Assembly: GCA_002393955.1 (NCBI GenBank)
Contig: DGSK01000020.1
Location: forward strand, 1,715 to 65,714
From: Lachnospiraceae bacterium UBA4364
GTDB lineage: Bacteria; Bacillota; Clostridia; Lachnospirales; Lachnospiraceae
Direction of reading: 5' to 3'
DNA: 64,000 nucleotides
Under the pieces are notes generated by a model. The model was given only the letters and a program-made list of their open reading frames with translations, searched no databases and was not told the DNA's origin. Every line of letters begins with the position of its first letter. The first letter of the stretch is position 1. Below, one piece after another: positions 59,261-64,000 of this stretch. The translations under genes were made by a program, and so were the position numbers.

Positions 59261-62200
59261 GGTTATCGCCCTCCCCGCCTTCAAAGTTTACATATATATG
59301 ATGCTTAGCATTCCTTACACACATATCCGGTCTTATAAGCAGACTGTCAAGATCTGTTTCGTGTTCCCCGGTTTCATCTGTATAGATAGCAGAAACCGTC
59401 ATTTTTTTCAGCGAAGCCATCCCCCTGACCGAATTTACTTTCATCATTATCTGTGAACGCTTCGGGATGATACCTATCCGCCAGCCTTCACCCTTCCCAC
59501 CGCTTACAGGGTCTATATACTCCTCAAGTTCTTCGGCTATATGCTCCTGCAGCTCAAAACAATCTTCCAGATCATCCACGTCAAGCCACGCACTTACACA
59601 CAGGCTGACAAATATCGGTTCGGAAATACGGATATTCGATGCCGCCACCGTCAGCTCACATTTTTCCAGAAGATAACTCTTAAGCTTGGCAGACAGCATA
59701 TGGAAAGAAAATGCTCCGTCGTTATAATCCTTCATAAGCAGGAGTATCACCACATTATCGCCATCGGAAAGAACCTCTGCCTTGTCTATTCCCTCCGAAT
59801 AGCCCTTAACAAGCCTTAAATAGTCTATTTTACTGATAAGCCTTCTTCTTGAACTTATAATGTCCGCTCCCCGTGCAAGAGCCTGGGGTACGGTTTCCAT
59901 AGCAGAGCCGCCATAGGACTTTACCGGATTATCAACCGCATCCAAAAACATGGCATTTCCGCTCTTTCCCGTAATGGAATGCTCCGGAAGGTTACCCCTG
60001 TCTCCGTCACTTCTGTATGCCTTTACTTTAAAGGCAACATCGCTTGTAACGGTAGGAATATCCTGATTCATTCCATCTCCGAATACCACTTCATTATTCA
60101 GACGGTCAAGACAGTATATCCTGCGTCTCTTATCAAAGAGGAAATTTTCAGCCTCTTCCCACTTGATATAGAAAGCAGACAGATTCCCGAGCACATCATA
60201 CTCGGCTCTTGTTATCTCGGGGGTATGCTCTAAGATATATTCCCTTTCTTCCGCCGTGATAGCACCGATCTCATTCACCCACAGATCGATCTTTAACAGC
60301 TTGTCCGTTCCCAGCGCAAATCTCATTCCGGGAAGCGACTCGTCCATGTAGAAATCTTCTTCTATGCCGGTACTTATATTTGTAACGGTCATTCCGTTCA
60401 TAAAGATACCGTTCACTACAGGAAGAAAACTTTTCCTGCTCTCAAGAATCTTATGCTTCTGGGTCGCAACAATCCTTATCCAGTACCGCTCCCTGTCCTC
60501 AATGCTGCTCTTTATAAAATCCGAAGGAGGATCAAACATTATGATGCCGGATTTTGAAAATCCTTCAGTCAGATCAAGCACCCTTATCCGGCTGAACCCT
60601 CTTGTAGACCTGTACTCAAAACGAAGTCCCAGAGTCTCATGGTACACACTGTCCTTAAGCATAAAGAGTATGCTGGCAGGACCTGCACCGATAGGCTTAT
60701 CAAATCCAAGGTAAAGGGCATCCTCCATATACTGAGATGGCGAAAAAAGAGCTACACCTTCTTCAGTTTTTTCCATCTCATCAACCGTTTTTTTCTTTGT
60801 CCCCGATATAACCGAAATATTATTACATGGCATAAATCTGCCTTCATAGCTGTAGGAAATCATCAGGTTCTTTATCCTGGGATAATGATGAGTAGCCGGA
60901 CGCATATAGCAGTTATCCGCTCTCACACATCTCATACGGATCATACGGGCCTCCGTACTGCCGGCCTGTATTGCCTGCCACTCATCAGGACATACAAAAG
61001 AAAGACTGATGTGTCCGGCTTCTCCGCCTGCAAGATCGTAAGCGTAGAACCTGTCGCATTCAAGCTTTTTCCAACCCATCCCGTTAAAATATTCCAGGAC
61101 TATCTCGTTTACATACACATCTGCAAATTCCAGTCTGTTAACCAGCCTTGGTTTTCTCTTTATTATCTTCAGCTCACTATCGATCTGCATCTGTGATACA
61201 TCAATACGGTTTTCTTCATAGCTTATATCCGCCGAAAGCGTAACCCTTGAACCCGCCTTTGAAAAATAAGTATCCGATGCTATATAGCACTCTTTTGAGG
61301 GAACTATCTCTTTATCGAAAGGCAGAAAATCATCCTTATCAAGCTCAAAATCGCTGTCGCATATGGCATCTGGAACCACCGGCCCACCTTCAGAAGAAAA
61401 CCCTACAGACTTTGCAAACATTATCTCATTTATGGGATCATTTGCCTCAACCGCTATAACCGAGTATTCCTCACCTCCGACAGTATACTTATCACACTCG
61501 CCCTTAAAACCGATATTGACTATTTCCGGATCGTAAGTAGTCTCTACACTGTCTGCCGGAACAAAACTGCCGCCCTCATATCTGGATACGGAAAAACTGC
61601 CATCGGTTATACCATTTACGATCTTACTGCCGCCCTCAAACTTAAGGCTCACCACACCATCGGTCTGGTCAAATGCGTTTTTATGCATAACCACAAATGC
61701 ATTTCTGCTTACGCTGTCTTTTCCGTCAAACATCCTGAAGGGCTTAAATTCCTTCTCGCGATTCTCTGCTGACTGGTCATCAGATGCAGATGATATCAGA
61801 ACATTCTCATCACCTTCACCGAAATCCGGTGTCTCGGGCTTTAAAAGTTCCTGCTTTTTAAAGTCGCCCAGAACCGGATATACATTCCCATCCTTTTTGT
61901 CTGTCAGGAATATATCCTTTACGGCAGCAGATGTAACGCACAGACTCCTGTCAGTTTCAAAAAGAACCGGCTCCGAATCCTCGCTTCCTATCACATCAGC
62001 TGACAAAACGGTTCCTTTTGCTACTGGCACGCCTTCTCCGTCAGCAGCTGCGGACGTCATGGTAACAATACTTACTGCCGGTTTCACACTCTTTAGTGTG
62101 AGATCCAGGAGATTTATAAACTCCCCGTGAAAGCGGTCCATAGTGCCATTTAAAAGCTTTATATTCTCACATACATTATCAGCATATACATGCGCAATAA

Positions 62201-62327
62201 CAGAACCCACATCCGGATTTGTCGTGGACTTATCAAGTACCCACTCAGGGGTATAGCTTACCCGCAGAGCATCAATCCGATCCAGGATATCATTTTTGGT
62301 TCTTCCGTCTATTCTGGGATTATTCAT
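59253..62327 (-). CDS. baseplate J-like protein (Afp11/12 type), first copy
   Basis: 1024 residues from the ATG at 62327, which has GGAGG 7 nt upstream and overlaps the gp25 gene end by 8 bp. An in-frame ATG at 62384 lies inside gp25 and was not used. N-terminal wedge motif (YTPEWVLDKSTTNPDVGS), a long beta-rich central part, and a J-like C-terminal core (ARGADIISSRRRLISKIDYL, KGYSEGIDKAEVLSDGDN) near 830-880. Distant paralogue of the next gene. Confidence 0.85.
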   Translation of the reverse strand: MNNPRIDGRTKNDILDRIDALRVSYTPEWVLDKSTTNPDVGSVIAHVYADNVCENIKLLNGTMDRFHGEFINLLDLTLKSVKPAVSIVTMTSAAADGEGVPVAKGTVLSADVIGSEDSEPVLFETDRSLCVTSAAVKDIFLTDKKDGNVYPVLGDFKKQELLKPETPDFGEGDENVLISSASDDQSAENREKEFKPFRMFDGKDSVSRNAFVVMHKNAFDQTDGVVSLKFEGGSKIVNGITDGSFSVSRYEGGSFVPADSVETTYDPEIVNIGFKGECDKYTVGGEEYSVIAVEANDPINEIMFAKSVGFSSEGGPVVPDAICDSDFELDKDDFLPFDKEIVPSKECYIASDTYFSKAGSRVTLSADISYEENRIDVSQMQIDSELKIIKRKPRLVNRLEFADVYVNEIVLEYFNGMGWKKLECDRFYAYDLAGGEAGHISLSFVCPDEWQAIQAGSTEARMIRMRCVRADNCYMRPATHHYPRIKNLMISYSYEGRFMPCNNISVISGTKKKTVDEMEKTEEGVALFSPSQYMEDALYLGFDKPIGAGPASILFMLKDSVYHETLGLRFEYRSTRGFSRIRVLDLTEGFSKSGIIMFDPPSDFIKSSIEDRERYWIRIVATQKHKILESRKSFLPVVNGIFMNGMTVTNISTGIEEDFYMDESLPGMRFALGTDKLLKIDLWVNEIGAITAEEREYILEHTPEITRAEYDVLGNLSAFYIKWEEAENFLFDKRRRIYCLDRLNNEVVFGDGMNQDIPTVTSDVAFKVKAYRSDGDRGNLPEHSITGKSGNAMFLDAVDNPVKSYGGSAMETVPQALARGADIISSRRRLISKIDYLRLVKGYSEGIDKAEVLSDGDNVVILLLMKDYNDGAFSFHMLSAKLKSYLLEKCELTVAASNIRISEPIFVSLCVSAWLDVDDLEDCFELQEHIAEELEEYIDPVSGGKGEGWRIGIIPKRSQIMMKVNSVRGMASLKKMTVSAIYTDETGEHETDLDSLLIRPDMCVRNAKHHIYVNFEGGEGDNLA

Positions 62328-62790
62328 TATCATCCTCCGGCTCATATTCAACACCAAAGTCATCCGACTCTTCAGGTACATCATTCTTATCCGTATTCAG
62401 GTAGAAAGGAAATACGAGATTATCCCTGGTATTTGTTTCGGTAACAACATAGCTGATACTTATTATCAGACGCCCCTCAAGTTCCTGATACTCTGTTGAA
62501 ATATCGACATCGGATATGCGGGGTTCCTGGCTTGTTATCTGCCTTTTCAGATCATCCTCCATAATGTTTATGTTTGTCACATTCACATCCATAAAGACAT
62601 AATTCATTATGTTGCTGCCAAAATCAGGTCTGGCGATCCTCTCCATCTGCTGCGTCATAAGTATTATATATACGGACTCACGGACACTGTCCTCATATGA
62701 AGACATTTTAAAGCGCCCGGTAGTAGGGTCTATGCTGACAGGATATGCTGTTCCGGTTCCAAGAAAACTCTTGTCTTTTTTTTCTGCCAT
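62320..62790 (-). CDS. GPW/gp25 family baseplate wedge protein
   Basis: 156 residues from the ATG at 62790 (MAEKKDKSF), preceded by AGAGGA; an earlier ATG at 62808 is less likely. FLGTGTAYPVSIDPTTGRF, then ESVYIILMTQQMERIARPDFGSN spread over residues 41-65, and INIMEDDLKRQI are gp25 hallmarks. gp25 proteins are the most conserved wedge part of contractile systems. Confidence 0.9.
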   Translation of the reverse strand: MAEKKDKSFLGTGTAYPVSIDPTTGRFKMSSYEDSVRESVYIILMTQQMERIARPDFGSNIMNYVFMDVNVTNINIMEDDLKRQITSQEPRISDVDISTEYQELEGRLIISISYVVTETNTRDNLVFPFYLNTDKNDVPEESDDFGVEYEPEDDNE

Positions 62791-62841
62791 TTTTCCTCTT
62801 TCCGCCACTGTTTTTGCGGCTGTCGATCATCTTTACAATAC

Positions 62842-63681
62842 TTACTTGTTCTTTATCATAGAGCCCATAACTGTCGTGGAAGACGCACCGTCACCTACTG
62901 TAGTACTTGCAGAACCTGCTCCCTTGAAAGTTCTTCCCGATGCTGAGAACTCACCGCTGGTCTTAAGCTCAACCTTTGCACCTGTTCCCGAAGAGTCAAC
63001 CACAAACTTTGTACATTTCAGATTCACTGTACCGCTGCTGTCGTTCATCGTAAGCTCTATGCTGTTACCCACCTTTATGGTAAGCTTCTTCTCTGTCTGA
63101 ATGGCGATATTTCCGTTATCATCCGCAGTTTTTATTACAATTGAATTCTTCTTATCCTTATCTGCGATGGTTATCAGCCCCTTATCATTGTCGAGCTCCA
63201 CAATGTGGGCATTTGCGGCTGTTTCTATACGGATCTTATCCTTTGTGCCATCCTCGGTCTCATTGTCATCCGTAAAGGTGATGGTTGATCCATGCTTTGT
63301 AGTTATTGCCTTCGTCTTATTATTCTCGTCAACAACCCCTTTTATGAACTGATCCTTATCATACTTCGGTACACATCCTATTATGTAGGGGCGCTCGATA
63401 TTTCCCTGTTCGAAGGCAAGAAGGACCTGATCTCCCACCTCGGGAAGGAAGTAATGTCCCCATTTGCTGCCTGATGACGGCTGGGCAACCCTTACCCACA
63501 TAAGCATCTGATCCTGCTCCTGATCCTTTGTGGTTACATTGACGCAAACCCTGCCCGGCATCTTTGCATCATACTTATTCTGCACGGTGCCCAAAAGTAC
63601 ACCGTATATACGGTTATCACCGGTCTCTGTCTTCTGGGTTTCCGCCGCAGATATATCACTTATGATGTCAAATAACTCCAT
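62842..63681 (-). CDS. injection-system spike protein (gpV/VgrG-like)
   Basis: 279 residues. OB-fold at about 25-125 (YGVLLGTVQNKYDAKMPGRV, MWVRVAQPSSGSKWGHYFLP, EVGDQVLLAFEQGNIERPYI), then a repeating beta-helix-like stretch of charged strands (about 130-250) and a Gly/Ser/Ala-rich end. This is the gp5/gpV-type spike, separate from the hub. No enzymatic extension is present. AGAGGAAAG precedes the ATG. Confidence 0.88.
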   Translation of the reverse strand: MELFDIISDISAAETQKTETGDNRIYGVLLGTVQNKYDAKMPGRVCVNVTTKDQEQDQMLMWVRVAQPSSGSKWGHYFLPEVGDQVLLAFEQGNIERPYIIGCVPKYDKDQFIKGVVDENNKTKAITTKHGSTITFTDDNETEDGTKDKIRIETAANAHIVELDNDKGLITIADKDKKNSIVIKTADDNGNIAIQTEKKLTIKVGNSIELTMNDSSGTVNLKCTKFVVDSSGTGAKVELKTSGEFSASGRTFKGAGSASTTVGDGASSTTVMGSMIKNK

Positions 63682-63774
63682 GTTCTTTCCTCTGCCAATT
63701 CCTGTCGCAAACTATCCTATACCTACCTCCGCTGCAGTACAGCCTGCGCGGTACCTATTACTTTATTGCCTGAA

Positions 63775-64000
63775 TCACTTTATGGTGGCACTTCTGCCCT
63801 CTAATACTGTTCTGAACTTTCCTGTATCTCCCATCTGTGTATGTCTTACTCTGGTCAGGTAAAACTGGTTTGAAACAGTGGTTCCCAGCGATCCAAGCTC
63901 AATGAAGCACCCCGGTATGATTTCCGGAAGTCCTACCATTTCTGCCTTTAATGACCCGAATCTGTATGCCATCCTCTCTGCAAGATACTCTGACCTGTAC
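63775..64000 (-). CDS. gpD-like hub protein, C-terminal part only
   Basis: Reading in from the right edge, the last 74 codons are visible: YLAERMAYRFGSLKAEMVG, GLPEIIPGCFIELGSLG, then FYLTRVRHTQMGDTGKFRTV. This matches the end of phage late control protein D / gp27-like hubs, which seat the spike. Its place just before the gpV-type spike is the expected gene order. Confidence 0.75.
   Translation of the reverse strand, partial: YRSEYLAERMAYRFGSLKAEMVGLPEIIPGCFIELGSLGTTVSNQFYLTRVRHTQMGDTGKFRTVLEGRSATIK

Noticed and set aside
56112..64000. Type VI secretion system
   Set aside because: No TssB/C, TssK, TssJLM or VgrG with toxin extension is seen; the gene set is the simpler phage-tail/eCIS baseplate.

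Overview
The window looks like part of a chromosome from a Lachnospiraceae-type Firmicute, plausibly near Butyrivibrio or Pseudobutyrivibrio. The lineage is an inference. It rests on a T-box leader on thrS, an infC that appears to start with AUU, RsbW/RsbV/SpoIIE-type regulators, a DUF6273 target protein beside reverse-transcriptase debris, and the general style of the proteins. Most genes are on the minus strand. No CRISPR array, rRNA or intact insertion sequence was seen. One tRNA gene is present: Gly, anticodon CCC.

Layout. 1-5.6 kb: the 5' part of gap, a PHP-type histidinol phosphatase, mgtE with a long leader ending in a terminator that contains its own ribosome-binding site, and a chemoreceptor. 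5.6-11.9 kb: a two-gene operon of unknown function, a GNAT-fold protein followed by a 1595-residue highly charged protein with an internal duplication. 12.1-14.6 kb: a decayed mobile region. It holds a membrane-anchored DUF6273 protein whose 3' end looks like the variable region of a diversity-generating retroelement (DGR), a hairpin just after its stop codon, a broken DGR-type reverse transcriptase with no visible template repeat, and frameshifted remnants resembling an Rpn-family nuclease. 14.6-26.5 kb: a compact cluster of YigZ, an acyl-activating ligase, an acyl carrier protein, two GNAT/FemAB-like transferases and five cobalamin-type radical SAM proteins. It looks like a biosynthetic pathway and is the strongest candidate here for an undescribed system.

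26.7-40.5 kb: mostly housekeeping. It has a class A penicillin-binding protein, an SH3 protein, a multi-PAS sensor, PepD, a second chemoreceptor, infC-rpmI-rplT with a leader, a membrane protein, and a ThrRS without its TGS domain behind a Thr-specific T-box. 40.5-47.3 kb: two small unknown proteins, a glycogen debranching enzyme, a Zn/Mn-type ABC transporter pair, a short-chain dehydrogenase and a spore-photoproduct-lyase-like radical SAM protein. 47.3-55.9 kb: signalling genes. They are an RsbW-like kinase, a SpoIIE-type phosphatase, a GNAT, an unusual MFS transporter with a large extracytoplasmic sensor, a histidine-kinase-like ATPase without a phosphoacceptor domain, an SH3 protein, and a STAS-FtsE-like pair. 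56.1-64 kb: the baseplate end of a contractile injection system (tail protein I-like, two J/Afp11-like proteins, gp25, gpV-type spike, gpD-like hub), running off the right edge.

How the parts may work together (inference). In the radical SAM cluster the ligase probably loads an acyl group on the ACP, the GNAT/FemAB proteins transfer it, and the radical SAM enzymes modify the carbon skeleton. The RsbW-like kinase, PP2C phosphatase and STAS protein have the right parts for a partner-switching relay controlled by extracellular sensing. The DUF6273 protein would be a surface-displayed, once-diversified binding protein that has lost its local retroelement.
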